Positions 47,745 to 56,593 of a DNA stretch of 64,000 bases are shown piece after piece. The position numbers were made by a program, and so were the translations under genes. The DNA is from Neorhizobium sp. SHOUNA12A. GTDB taxonomy: Bacteria > Pseudomonadota > Alphaproteobacteria > Rhizobiales > Rhizobiaceae. The stretch is taken from assembly GCF_023006505.1 (NCBI RefSeq), contig NZ_JALBGV010000028.1:1-64000 (forward strand), given 5' to 3'. Position 1 is the first letter of the stretch. Each line of letters starts with the position of its first letter. The notes below the pieces were generated by a model. It did not search any database. It had not been told where the DNA came from and was given only the letters and a program-made list of their open reading frames with translations.

Positions 47745-47780
47745 TGGACGATGGTAACATATGCGTCACCATCGTCCAAT
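47743..47780 (-). promoter_or_regulatory. Operator palindrome of the HI1419/HI1420 module
   Basis: ATTGGACGATGGT and ACCATCGTCCAAT form a perfect 13-bp inverted repeat with a 12-bp spacer. It overlaps the toxin start codon (47742-47744), so a bound repressor would sit on the transcription start; the absence of a ribosome-binding site suggests leaderless mRNA. Confidence 0.7.
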
Positions 47781-47792
47781 AGCGTCGGACGT

Positions 47793-50126
47793 TCAGCCGC
47801 TGATCTTGGAAAAGTCCGCGACGGTCGCGGTCGCCTCGCGGATGGCCTTCAGGAGGGCCAGGCGGTTGGCGCGGATGGCGGCGTCCTCGTCGTTGACGAG
47901 CACGTCCTCGAAGAATTTGTCGACCGGGACACGGAGTTTCGACAGGGCTTCCATGGCCGAGCGGAAATCTTCCTTGGCGACGGCCTCGGCCGCCTCCTTC
48001 GAGGCGACGACGACCGCCGCCCAGAGCGCCTTTTCGGCATCGAGCCTCAGCAGTTCTTCCGAAACACCATCGGCAACGACAGTGCCCTTCTTCTCCTCGG
48101 CCGCGAGCAGTTGCACGGCGCGCTTGGTGCCGGCGAGCAAGTTCTTGCCGTCTTCCGAGGTGATGAAGGCCGTCAGCGCCTCGACGCGGCGAGCGACCAG
48201 CAGGAGGTCGTCGGAGGACGGCGTGAGGACGGCGTCGATCAGGTCGTGGCGGGCACCTTGATCGCGGAGATAGACTTTGAGGCGGTCGTGGAAGAAGGAG
48301 AGGAGGTCGGATATTTGCCTCGCCTCATCTGGCTGAATAGCAGCTTGGAAGCGAAGCCTATTACCGATCTCCGTAGCCTGTGCTGCCAACTGCTGAAACT
48401 GAACAGTTGCCTGCCTATTGTTTTTTGCAGCGCCTTCATTCAATCGGCGCTGTTCAGCGATATTCGCATGTATCCAAGCGAAACGAGTGGGATGAACTAA
48501 CTGCGAAATTAGCGGCAGCCTGACCTTCCGCTCCAATAGGATGCGCACCGCTCCGAGTGCCGCACGCCGCAGCGCGAAGGGGTCCTTAGAGCCAGTCGGC
48601 TTTTCGTCAATCGCCCAGAAACCAACCAATGTATCAAGCTTATCAGCCAGTGCGACTGTCAACCCGACCTTGTCCTCCGGCAGACGATCTGAAGGGCCAT
48701 TCGGCTTCCAGTGGTCTTCGATGGCGGCAGCAACCGAGGCGTCCTCACCCTGAAGCATCGCATATTTGCGGCCCATCAGGCCCTGCAGTTCGGGAAATTC
48801 GCCAACGGCTTCGGTGCGCAGATCGGCCTTCGCCAGCACTGCGGCACGATCGACGAGTGTCGGATCGGCACCGGTGACCTCCGCCAGTTTCTTCGCCAAA
48901 GCTCGGATACGTTCCACGCGTTCGCCCTGCGTGCCGAGCTTGGCGTGGAAGGTCACGTTCAGCGCGTCGAGCTTTGCCATGCGTTGGTCGAGCGGCTTCT
49001 TGAGGTCCAGGTCGAATTTCTTCGCCGACTCCTCCAGCGTGTCGAGATCGGGCATGTCGCCCTGGTCACGGGTCCAGAAATGCTTGGCGTCGGAGAGGCG
49101 GGCGCGCACGACCTTGCCGTTGCCGTGCATGATCTCCTTGCCGCCGTCCTTCGCCTCGATGTTCGAGATCAGGATGAAACGGTTGGAAAGCCCCTCCCCG
49201 CCGGCCTGCGGGCGGGTGACGAAACATTTCTGGTTGGTCTTGATGGTCAGGCGGATGATTTCGGCCGGGATTTCGAGATAATCCTCTTCGAACTCGCCCA
49301 TCAGCACATGCGGCCATTCGACGAGGCCGGAGACTTCCTCCAGAAGGCCCTCGTCCTCGACCAGATCGAGGCCGTTGGCGAAGGCGAGATCGCGGGCATC
49401 GTGCAGGATGACGTCCTTGCGGCGGTCGGCATCGAGCATGACCTTTGCCTTTTCGAGGCTCGTCACGTAGTCGTCGAAACGGCGCACGGTGATGGCGTCA
49501 GGCGCGTGGAAACGATGGCCGTAGGTAATGTTGCCGGCGGTCAGGCCGTCGATCTCGAAGGGGATGACCTGGGTTTCGTCATGTTCCGGGCCGAAGACGC
49601 AGACGATCGACTGCAGCGGGCGCACCCAGCGCAGGCTTTCCGGACCCTTGCCGTCAATGCCGGCGAAACGGGCGCCCTTCGGCATGGAAGCGGCGCCCCA
49701 GCGCATCGATTTCGGCCAGGGGAAATTGCGGATGATGCCGGGCATCACCTCGGCGATGATGTCTTCCGCCGGGCGGCCGGGCTTGGAGATGACGGCGGCG
49801 TAGAAATCGCCCTTCTTCGAGTCGTTGACGACCTGGGCCTCGGAAATCGACGAAAGACCCGCACCGCGCAAAAAGCCGGCGATGGCACCTTCCGGCGCAT
49901 CGGTGCGCGGACCCTTGCGCTCCTCGCGCTGATCTGCCGAGCGGGCGGTCAGGCCGCGGATATCCAGCGTCAGGCGGCGTGGCGTCCAGTACTCGCGCGC
50001 ACCCTCATAGGTCAGCCCCGCTTCCACCAGCGCGTCGGTGACGAGCTTTTTCAGGTCCCCCGCCGCCTTGCGCTGCATGCGGGCGGGAATTTCCTCCGAG
50101 CGGAGTTCGAGAAGCAGATCGGGCAT
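47793..50126 (-). CDS. glyS: Glycine-tRNA ligase beta subunit
   Basis: A 777-residue beta chain of the alpha2-beta2 glycyl-tRNA synthetase. [15 protein letters not shown] opens it, [10 protein letters not shown] and [10 protein letters not shown] are typical, and the C-terminal anticodon-binding region is [21 protein letters not shown]. It is longer than usual (about 690-710 in relatives as I recall). The extra part, about residues 545-590, is Gln/Asn-rich and its DNA (48300-48720) has lower GC than the rest. The partner glyQ lies about 4.4 kb upstream. Confidence 0.93.
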   Translation of the reverse strand: MPDLLLELRSEEIPARMQRKAAGDLKKLVTDALVEAGLTYEGAREYWTPRRLTLDIRGLTARSADQREERKGPRTDAPEGAIAGFLRGAGLSSISEAQVVNDSKKGDFYAAVISKPGRPAEDIIAEVMPGIIRNFPWPKSMRWGAASMPKGARFAGIDGKGPESLRWVRPLQSIVCVFGPEHDETQVIPFEIDGLTAGNITYGHRFHAPDAITVRRFDDYVTSLEKAKVMLDADRRKDVILHDARDLAFANGLDLVEDEGLLEEVSGLVEWPHVLMGEFEEDYLEIPAEIIRLTIKTNQKCFVTRPQAGGEGLSNRFILISNIEAKDGGKEIMHGNGKVVRARLSDAKHFWTRDQGDMPDLDTLEESAKKFDLDLKKPLDQRMAKLDALNVTFHAKLGTQGERVERIRALAKKLAEVTGADPTLVDRAAVLAKADLRTEAVGEFPELQGLMGRKYAMLQGEDASVAAAIEDHWKPNGPSDRLPEDKVGLTVALADKLDTLVGFWAIDEKPTGSKDPFALRRAALGAVRILLERKVRLPLISQLVHPTRFAWIHANIAEQRRLNEGAAKNNRQATVQFQQLAAQATEIGNRLRFQAAIQPDEARQISDLLSFFHDRLKVYLRDQGARHDLIDAVLTPSSDDLLLVARRVEALTAFITSEDGKNLLAGTKRAVQLLAAEEKKGTVVADGVSEELLRLDAEKALWAAVVVASKEAAEAVAKEDFRSAMEALSKLRVPVDKFFEDVLVNDEDAAIRANRLALLKAIREATATVADFSKISG

Positions 50127-50214
50127 CGATAATCAACTTTTTGATGATTGTTCAACAGGGCGTGGCCTTAGCAAGCCCGCCGCCAAAAGTCACCAGCCGG
50201 ATTGGCGAAAGTGT

Positions 50215-52143
50215 TTACCAGCCGCCTCCGCCGCCACCGCCTCCGCCACCGCCGGACGAACCGCTGGAAAAGCCGGAGGAGGACGAGGAGGATTTTGGCG
50301 CTGGGATGGTCGAGGCGATGGTGGAGGCCATCGAGGAGGAGAAGCTGCCGATGCGATCGCCGAAATTGGAGCCGTAGTTGCCGCTATACCAGCCGGGCGC
50401 ATAGGCGCCGACGGCAGCGCCCGCAGCGGCGCTCGCAAGCCAGACCTCGAAGGTGCTGCTCCAGGGCTTTTCGACGCCGAGTGCCACCGCATAGGGCAGC
50501 AGCTTTTCGAAATGCTGCGGCGACATGGTGGGTGCGCCGGCGGTGTTCATGCGGTCCTTTTCGGCGAGCGTCAGGTAGATGCGCAGGCCCTCGATACCGT
50601 CCATCAGCTTGCGGCCGAGCGGCGTCGGGGCGCCCATCAGGAAGAAGAAAATGACGTTGGCGAGCACGATGCCGCCGACCGAGACCATGATTGGCCAGTG
50701 CTCGTCGCCGGTCATTTCCGACATGATCCCCACCACGACCGCCGAGCCGATCGACAGGGCCACCAAGCCGATAAAACCGAGGATAACGACCGAGACGATT
50801 TTCGAAATCAACGACGAACCGCGGCGCAGGCCCTTGCCGAAGGCGGCGGCGAGCACGCCGAAGACCACGGCAAAAAAGGCCGGGATGATCAGCGTCGCGA
50901 TCATATCCGGTTCGAGATTGCCGAAAACGACCAGAGAGACGATGGAAAGCACGCTCAGCACGACGCCGCCGATCACGTAACCCTTGTTGCCGTTGTAATA
51001 TCTGCCGCGGTGTTCCTTCTCGATTGCCTGGCGGAAGCTTGCGCCGATCGACTGGACGGAGGTGCCGTGCGCCTCGTCGATGATCAGTTCCTGCCCCTTG
51101 GCGTCGATGGAGCCGAGGATGGAGGCCTGGCCGATCGGCACCTCCCTCGGCGCGGCCTTACCGGTGCGCCGGATAATGATCTTTTCCGCGAGATCCTCCA
51201 GCGTCACGTAACCCTTGACCGCAAGATCAAGCGCGCTTGCGGCAAACGCCGTCCAGCCGCCGCCCGAAAAGCCCTTGTTGTCGATATAGTTGACCAGCGC
51301 CGGCGACAGTCCCTCCGGTGCATCCCAGCGGGGCACCACGACGCCCCGGTCCGGGTCGCGGCCGACGCGGCCCCAGAAAAGCGCATAATAGCCGACGACG
51401 AGGACGAGGCCGACGATCGAGATGATCGTCCCGATATTGTCGCGCCACCACCATTCGCTTTGCTGATCTTTCGAAGGCGGAGCGATAATGCCTTTGGGAA
51501 AGCCTGCAACGATCGTCAGGCCCTCCTGCATGCCAAGCGGCCGGGTGGTCGAAAAGACCGCCAGATTGCCGTTCGCCTGCATGCGGGCATTGCGGGCGGT
51601 AGAGCCGAGCGGGCCGGTATAGGCGGCGGTCTGGGTTATCCGCGCGGCGGCCGGCAGGGTCACCCGCGCCGACGCCTGGGCGATGCGGAATTCCCAGCCA
51701 TTGCCGGTCGCGTTCCAGTAAAGCTCGTCGTGGTCGTCGAAATAGCGGATCTGCCGGTCGGTCTTGTAGGTGAAGACGAAGGTGTGCTCGCCATTCCGAA
51801 GGAAGACATCCTCGTCGCCGGAATAGATGCGGATGCCGCCGGTGACACTTTCCGTATGGAAAGGTTCGGCTTGGCCGTCGCGGGTGACGGAAACGACCTC
51901 GAAGCCGACCCGCACGGTGCGGCCGCCGGCGTCCTGCATCGTCAGCGGGAAGTCGCGAAACAGGCCGCGCTTGATCCTGTCGCCTTCGGAATTGGCGACG
52001 ATCGTTTCGGTCACCGTCAGGTCGCCATTGTCGGCTACCTGGATGTCGGAATGATAGGAGCGGATATATTCCTCCGCCGCGGCGGGCAGCGCCGCCGACA
52101 GCGAGAAAAGCAGAGCCAGGCAAAAGCCGGAGAACCACCGCAT
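50215..52143 (-). CDS. DUF2207 membrane protein with Gly-rich tail
   Basis: A 642-residue protein. It has a signal peptide (CLALLFSLSAALPAAA); the exported DUF2207 domain begins EYIRSYHSDIQVADNGDLTV and contains YWNATGNGWEFRI; then come a TM near residue 240 (IISIVGLVLVVGYYALFW), a cytoplasmic region, a pair of central TMs near 390-480 and a Ser/Gly tail ending in a run of Gly and a final Trp. Such genes commonly pair with lemA. The ATG at 52143 follows GAGGAGG; GTG 52146 is possible. Confidence 0.86.
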   Translation of the reverse strand: MRWFSGFCLALLFSLSAALPAAAEEYIRSYHSDIQVADNGDLTVTETIVANSEGDRIKRGLFRDFPLTMQDAGGRTVRVGFEVVSVTRDGQAEPFHTESVTGGIRIYSGDEDVFLRNGEHTFVFTYKTDRQIRYFDDHDELYWNATGNGWEFRIAQASARVTLPAAARITQTAAYTGPLGSTARNARMQANGNLAVFSTTRPLGMQEGLTIVAGFPKGIIAPPSKDQQSEWWWRDNIGTIISIVGLVLVVGYYALFWGRVGRDPDRGVVVPRWDAPEGLSPALVNYIDNKGFSGGGWTAFAASALDLAVKGYVTLEDLAEKIIIRRTGKAAPREVPIGQASILGSIDAKGQELIIDEAHGTSVQSIGASFRQAIEKEHRGRYYNGNKGYVIGGVVLSVLSIVSLVVFGNLEPDMIATLIIPAFFAVVFGVLAAAFGKGLRRGSSLISKIVSVVILGFIGLVALSIGSAVVVGIMSEMTGDEHWPIMVSVGGIVLANVIFFFLMGAPTPLGRKLMDGIEGLRIYLTLAEKDRMNTAGAPTMSPQHFEKLLPYAVALGVEKPWSSTFEVWLASAAAGAAVGAYAPGWYSGNYGSNFGDRIGSFSSSMASTIASTIPAPKSSSSSSGFSSGSSGGGGGGGGGGGW

Positions 52144-52176
52144 CACGACATTCCTCCTCTTCGGCGGGTTTTCCGC

Positions 52177-53448
52177 TTAAACTATGTCCGTATATTCGAC
52201 GCCGAGCGAGGCCAGCACGTCCCAATAGCTGGGGAAGGTCTTCGCGACGCAATCGGGATCGAGAATGGTGACGCCGCCGATCATCAGCCCGGCCAGCGCA
52301 AAGCTCATGGCGATGCGGTGGTCGGCAAAGGTATTGATCTCGGCCGGCAGGGTCTGGCCGGCAAGCAACGGGTCGGAGGCGACGATCAGGTCGTCGCCCT
52401 CTTCCGTCGCAAGGCCTTCACGAATGGCGTTGAGGCCGAGCGAGAGTGCCCTCACCCGGTCGCATTCCTTGACGCGCAGGTTGGCGATGCCGGTAAAGCG
52501 CACCGGCGTTTGGTTGAAGGCGGCCAGCACGGCAAGTGTCGGCACCGCATCCTGCATCTGCGAACCGTCGATTTCGGCCGGCAGGTGCGGGAATTGCGCG
52601 ATCACCTCATAAGCCTTGGCATCCGGTTGGGTGAAGGCGGTGGCCGCCACGCCGAGATCGATGGCACCGCCGGTCAAGACTTCCGCAGCCCAGAGATAGG
52701 TGGCGGCCGACGCGTCCGGTTCAATCACGAAATCCGCCGCGCGATATCCGGTCGGTTCGACCTTCCAGGTCGCCGCATCGATCTGATCGACCTTGGCGCC
52801 GAAGGCCTGCATGGCGGCGAACGTCAGGTCGACGTAACCGCGGGCGCCGATTTCCGCGCCGGCCAGTGCAACCGTCAACGGGGCGTTGGCACCTTGGCTG
52901 ACCAGCGGCCCCGCCATCAGCAGCGCCGAGACGTATTGGCTGGAGAGACCGGCGTCGATCTCGACGCGGCCGGAGGCGAAATGACCGTTGCCGCGCACCG
53001 TCACCGGCGGGCAGCCGGTCGGCGCCTCGGCATCGATGCCGAGCGACTTCAGGGCGGCGACCAGCGGGCCGATCGGCCGCTTGCGCATGTGTTCGTCGCC
53101 ATCAACGACGACGGTGCCATCGACCGAAGCGACGGCTGCGGTCAGGAAACGGGTCGCGGTGCCGGCATTGCCGAGGAACAGCGGGGCGGACGGCGGCAGG
53201 AGCTTGCCACTGCCCGTCACAACGAAGGTGGTCTCGTCCGGTTGATCGACCGCCACGCCCATGGCCCGCAATGCGTCGGCCATGTAGCGCGTATCGTCGC
53301 TCCGTAGCGCACCGGTCAACCGGCTGGTGCCCTCGGCAAGGCCCGCCAGAAGCAGCGCGCGGTTGGTGATCGACTTGGAACCCGGCGGCATGGCACGCCC
53401 GGAAAGCGGCTTGCCCGGCGGCAGGATGGTGAGTTTGGCTCTACCCAT
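52177..53448 (-). CDS. aroA: 3-phosphoshikimate 1-carboxyvinyltransferase (EPSP synthase), class I-like
   Basis: A 423-residue EPSP synthase of the shikimate pathway. PPGSKSITNRALLLAGLAEG (21-40) binds phosphate; LFLGNAGTATRFLTAAVA (about 90-107) is the PEP/glyphosate loop with Phe at the place of E. coli Pro101; MRKRPIGPLVAAL and NTFADHRIAMSFALAG follow. It differs from the CP4/class II form usual in Rhizobiaceae (GDKSISHR, GNAATGCR). It sits between lemA and DUF2207 on the same strand. Confidence 0.9.
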   Translation of the reverse strand: MGRAKLTILPPGKPLSGRAMPPGSKSITNRALLLAGLAEGTSRLTGALRSDDTRYMADALRAMGVAVDQPDETTFVVTGSGKLLPPSAPLFLGNAGTATRFLTAAVASVDGTVVVDGDEHMRKRPIGPLVAALKSLGIDAEAPTGCPPVTVRGNGHFASGRVEIDAGLSSQYVSALLMAGPLVSQGANAPLTVALAGAEIGARGYVDLTFAAMQAFGAKVDQIDAATWKVEPTGYRAADFVIEPDASAATYLWAAEVLTGGAIDLGVAATAFTQPDAKAYEVIAQFPHLPAEIDGSQMQDAVPTLAVLAAFNQTPVRFTGIANLRVKECDRVRALSLGLNAIREGLATEEGDDLIVASDPLLAGQTLPAEINTFADHRIAMSFALAGLMIGGVTILDPDCVAKTFPSYWDVLASLGVEYTDIV

Positions 53449-53538
53449 GATATTCGTCTCTTAACGCCAATGGAATGCCGCAACGAGCGGCCGACCGCGC
53501 TCTTAAACCGTTGCGGCACGAAGGTCCAATGACGGATT

Positions 53539-54090
53539 TCAGAACTTGACGGTCGGGACCGCCCGGTCGGCGGCGTTCTCGATCTCGAAATACTCGCGCT
53601 TCGAGAAGCCGAACTGGCCGGCGACCAGGTTGTTGGGGAAGCTCTCGACCTTGACGTTCAGGTCACGGGCAGCACCATTGTAATACCGCCGCGACATCTG
53701 GATCTCGCTCTCGATGGTTTCGAGCGACGCCTGCAGTTCGGAGAAGTTCTGGTTTGCTTTCAGGTCCGGATAGGCTTCGGCAAGTGCGATGATCTTGCCG
53801 AGCGCCTGGCCGAGCAAGCCTTCCGCCTGGGCGCGGCCGGCGACATCGCCTGCCGGCACCGCCTGCGCCTGGTTGCGCAGCTTGACGACTTCCTCGAACG
53901 TACCCTTTTCGTGGGCGGCGTATCCCTTCACCGTCTCGATCAGGTTCGGGATCAGGTCGGCGCGACGCTTCAACTGAACGTCGATGCCGGACCACGCCTC
54001 CTCCGCCATCTGGCGGGCTTTGACGAGGCCGTTGTAGATCATAACAACGTAGAGTGCGACGAGAACAATTATGCCGATCAAAATGTACAT
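53539..54090 (-). CDS. LemA family protein
   Basis: A 183-residue protein with one N-terminal TM (ILIGIIVLVALYVVMIYNGL) and a helical domain containing EEAWSGIDVQLKRRADLIPN, LIETVKGYAAHEKGTFEEV and NLVAGQFGFSKREYFE. LemA proteins are membrane-anchored, of unknown function, and are often encoded beside DUF2207/TPM-type proteins; here aroA comes between. Confidence 0.93.
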   Translation of the reverse strand: MYILIGIIVLVALYVVMIYNGLVKARQMAEEAWSGIDVQLKRRADLIPNLIETVKGYAAHEKGTFEEVVKLRNQAQAVPAGDVAGRAQAEGLLGQALGKIIALAEAYPDLKANQNFSELQASLETIESEIQMSRRYYNGAARDLNVKVESFPNNLVAGQFGFSKREYFEIENAADRAVPTVKF

Positions 54091-54290
54091 CTGAGTCTCC
54101 CGACTTGGCCTTGCGATGGGACAGTAGAGGCGTGGTATAAAAAAGTGGTTGAAGTCATCGATTATTTTTCGCGGTCAATTTTTTGACTTACCGCAAAGTT
54201 CCGATCGCCCGGATGCCCTAGATTCTCTTACAGAAAACGGGCGATTCCAAAGATTCGGCCCCACCTCAAAACAATCTGGATGGAATTGCC

Positions 54291-54488
54291 ATGGCGTGCC
54301 TAGCGCGAACCGCCAATGTGCTGGCGTTTGCCCTGCTGTTTTTTCAGTACGGGGTCATGATGAAGCCCCCGGCACCGGCCGGCACACGGCGGTTTCTGCA
54401 GATCTATGCCGGGCAGCTTCCGACCGGCGCCTATCCGACAATCAAACCCGTCTGGCAGCTGGGCACGCAATGGGCGGGAACCGTTTGA
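54291..54488 (+). CDS. Small hypothetical protein
   Basis: A 65-residue open frame with a hydrophobic N-terminus (TANVLAFALLFFQYGVMM) and a neutral tail (GQLPTGAYPTIKPVWQLGTQW). GGA lies upstream of the ATG. It could be a small membrane or exported protein; no family recognised, and chance cannot be ruled out. Confidence 0.35.
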   Translation: MACLARTANVLAFALLFFQYGVMMKPPAPAGTRRFLQIYAGQLPTGAYPTIKPVWQLGTQWAGTV

Positions 54489-54518
54489 ACGGTTCGCCAC
54501 ACGCGGCCAGACCCAAAT

Positions 54519-55478
54519 TCAGGCAGCCTTGCCGAAATTCACACCACCGGCATCGGTCATCAGGAAGGCCTCGCCGCAGGCTTTCGCCAGCGTGCGGACG
54601 CGCAGGATATAGCTCTGGCGTTCGGTGACCGAGATCACCCCGCGGGCATCGAGCAGGTTGAAGACGTGGCTCGCCTTGATGCACTGGTCATAGGCGGGGA
54701 AGACGCATTTGTGCAGCATCTGGTTGGCGTTCGCTCCCGGAGCGCCGGCCGCGAGCAGCGCCTGGCATTCCTTCTCGGCATCGACGAAGTGCCGGTGCAG
54801 CATGGCGGTATCGGCGAATTCGAAGTTATGGCGGGAATATTCCTGCTCGGCCTGCAGGAAGACGTCGCCATAGGAGATCTTTTCCTCGCCCTCCCGGCCG
54901 TTGAAATTGAGCTCGTAGATGCTGTCGACGCCCTGCAGATAGGTGGCGAGGCGTTCGAGACCGTAGGTCAGCTCACCCGCAACCGGCGCGCATTCGATGC
55001 CGCAGACCTGCTGGAAGTAGGTGAACTGCGAAACTTCCATGCCGTCGCACCAGCATTCCCAGCCGAGGCCCCAGGCGCCGAGCGTCGGGCTTTCCCAGTC
55101 GTCTTCGACAAAACGCACGTCATGCAGCAGCGGATCGAGGCCAATTGCCGCAAGCGAGCCGAGATAGAGTTCCTGCAGATTCGGCGGGTTCGGCTTCAGG
55201 ATGACCTGGAACTGGTAATAATGCTGAAGGCGGTTGGGGTTTTCGCCGTAACGACCGTCCGACGGACGACGCGACGGCTGCACATAGGCAGCCTTCCACG
55301 GCTTCGGCCCGAGCGCACGCAGCGTGGTCGCCGGATGAAAGGTACCGGCACCGACTTCCATGTCGTAGGGCTGCAGGATCGCACAGCCCTTGTCCGCCCA
55401 GTAATTCTGGAGCGCGAGGATCAGCCCCTGGAAGGAGCGGGTCGGAGACATGTGGTCGGGCAGCTCGGTCATGGCCAT
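54519..55478 (-). CDS. glyQ: Glycine-tRNA ligase alpha subunit
   Basis: A 319-residue catalytic alpha chain. [20 protein letters not shown] opens it; [20 protein letters not shown] and [20 protein letters not shown] are the class II motif regions. It pairs with GlyS. The ATG at 55478 ([10 protein letters not shown]) matches the family; an upstream in-frame ATG adds 13 residues. It is divergent from the ParDE module. Confidence 0.96.
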   Translation of the reverse strand: MAMTELPDHMSPTRSFQGLILALQNYWADKGCAILQPYDMEVGAGTFHPATTLRALGPKPWKAAYVQPSRRPSDGRYGENPNRLQHYYQFQVILKPNPPNLQELYLGSLAAIGLDPLLHDVRFVEDDWESPTLGAWGLGWECWCDGMEVSQFTYFQQVCGIECAPVAGELTYGLERLATYLQGVDSIYELNFNGREGEEKISYGDVFLQAEQEYSRHNFEFADTAMLHRHFVDAEKECQALLAAGAPGANANQMLHKCVFPAYDQCIKASHVFNLLDARGVISVTERQSYILRVRTLAKACGEAFLMTDAGGVNFGKAA

Positions 55479-55618
55479 ATCTGTGTCGGTTCGAGGATGC
55501 GGACGAGTGCCACGCATCAGGGGCGCGGGTCAAGGATTTATGCGTTTGGGGCGGTTGCGGGGTCTGCCGAAACGGCACGATCCATGTTAAGGTCCGCCCG
55601 TTCTTCCGGAGAAAGACC

Positions 55619-55903
55619 ATGAACGTCAAGAACAGCTTCACCTTGTCCGAGCGCTCCCTGCGGCTTGCTGAAAAGCTCGTTGAGGACGGCCAGTTCCCTT
55701 CGGTCGAAAAAGTGCTGGAAGCCGGTATCGACAGCTTGCTGCGGGACGAGGAAAGTTCCGCCCATGACGACCCATTGATCGGCATGAAGGACGAAATCCG
55801 CCGCCGCGCAGAGCTGCCGCGAGATCAGTGGATATCCATGGACAAGGACAATATGTTCGATCGCGTCCGCGCACGGCTTGACGAAAAGTACAAGGCTAAG
55901 TGA
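55619..55903 (+). CDS. ParD-like antitoxin
   Basis: A 94-residue protein. The N-terminal FTLSERSLRLAEKLVEDGQFPSVEKVLEAGID is a ribbon-helix-helix of the CopG/ParD type; the acidic C-terminal half would bind the toxin. GGAGAAAG precedes the ATG. The stop codon overlaps the toxin ATG by one base (TGATG). Confidence 0.82.
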   Translation: MNVKNSFTLSERSLRLAEKLVEDGQFPSVEKVLEAGIDSLLRDEESSAHDDPLIGMKDEIRRRAELPRDQWISMDKDNMFDRVRARLDEKYKAK

Positions 55904-56220
55904 TGTCGATCTACCGGCTGGAATACCACTCCGCGGCCGTACAAGACCTCATCGATATTCATAGTTTCATCGAAGAATATGCCGGGCGCATCACCGCGGA
56001 CCGCAAGCTGGCGGAAATCGAAACGGCGACCTACCGGCTGGCCGATTTACCCAAAATGGGCTCGATTCGAGATGACTTGTTGCCAGGATTACGGGCAATT
56101 CCTGCGGCGGAAAAGGCTGTCATATGCTTCACCATCGATGACGAGACTCGAACGGTCTTCATCCTCTGTGTGAGTTACGCAGGGTCCGACTGGATTTCAC
56201 GGGTGAGGGAACGGCTTTAA
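55903..56220 (+). CDS. ParE-family toxin
   Basis: A 105-residue RelE/ParE-superfamily toxin: YHSAAVQDLIDIHSFIEEYA, ITADRKLAEIETATYRLADL, PKMGSIRDDLLPGLRAIPA and VFILCVSYAGSDW, all in the expected order. ParE toxins poison gyrase. The ATG at 55903 is preferred over the GTG at 55900. Its end overlaps the convergent 50-residue gene. Confidence 0.85.
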   Translation: MSIYRLEYHSAAVQDLIDIHSFIEEYAGRITADRKLAEIETATYRLADLPKMGSIRDDLLPGLRAIPAAEKAVICFTIDDETRTVFILCVSYAGSDWISRVRERL

Positions 56221-56369
56221 TCGTTGTTCGGATCACGGCTGTTGGCTTCCTCGCGATCGAATTTCCAGCCGTCCGGAAGCTTCCACTTGAAAGCACGAAT
56301 CTTTTCCAGTGCCACGCGTCTTTTGTCGGCATCAGTCTCTGCCACGGCAGACTTCTTCTCCTCGGGCAT
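56217..56369 (-). CDS. Small antitoxin-like protein
   Basis: A 50-residue open frame (PEEKKSAVAETDADKRRVAL, then KIRAFKWKLPDGWKFDREEA and NSRDPNND) with AGGAAT upstream. The LP-x-x-x-x-FDR-E-EAN-x-R pattern resembles the C-terminal toxin-binding tail of some VapB-type antitoxins, which suggests an orphan or displaced antitoxin; this is an inference. It ends convergently on the parE-like gene with a 4-bp overlap. Confidence 0.55.
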   Translation of the reverse strand: MPEEKKSAVAETDADKRRVALEKIRAFKWKLPDGWKFDREEANSRDPNND

Positions 56370-56374
56370 GAGGC

Positions 56375-56566
56375 CTATTCCTCATCCCGCTTCACCCTAT
56401 ACTCTCCCGTCGTCGGGTCCCGTTCCAGGGTGCCGATCGCGCCGGTCTGGCGTTCCTTTTCTTCGCGGCGGGTGCGCGATGACAGTTTTTCGGCGTCCTT
56501 GATGAACTTCTTGTAGAGCATCCAGCCGCCGCCGATGACGATGATCAGAAATAAAAGCTGCGCCAT
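56375..56566 (-). CDS. Small membrane protein next to sppA
   Basis: A 63-residue protein with one N-terminal TM (LLFLIIVIGGGWMLYKKFI) and a charged cytoplasmic tail including TLERDPTTGEYRVKRDEE. Similar short proteins sit beside sppA-like genes in rhizobia. Function unknown; the gene follows the peptidase gene by 27 bp on the same strand. Confidence 0.7.
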   Translation of the reverse strand: MAQLLFLIIVIGGGWMLYKKFIKDAEKLSSRTRREEKERQTGAIGTLERDPTTGEYRVKRDEE

Positions 56567-56593
56567 TTCCCCTCTCGCGCTATCCTGACGACC

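Noticed and set aside
50038..53307. 1089-residue open frame across DUF2207 and aroA
   Set aside because: Antisense to two real genes, with low-complexity charged composition.
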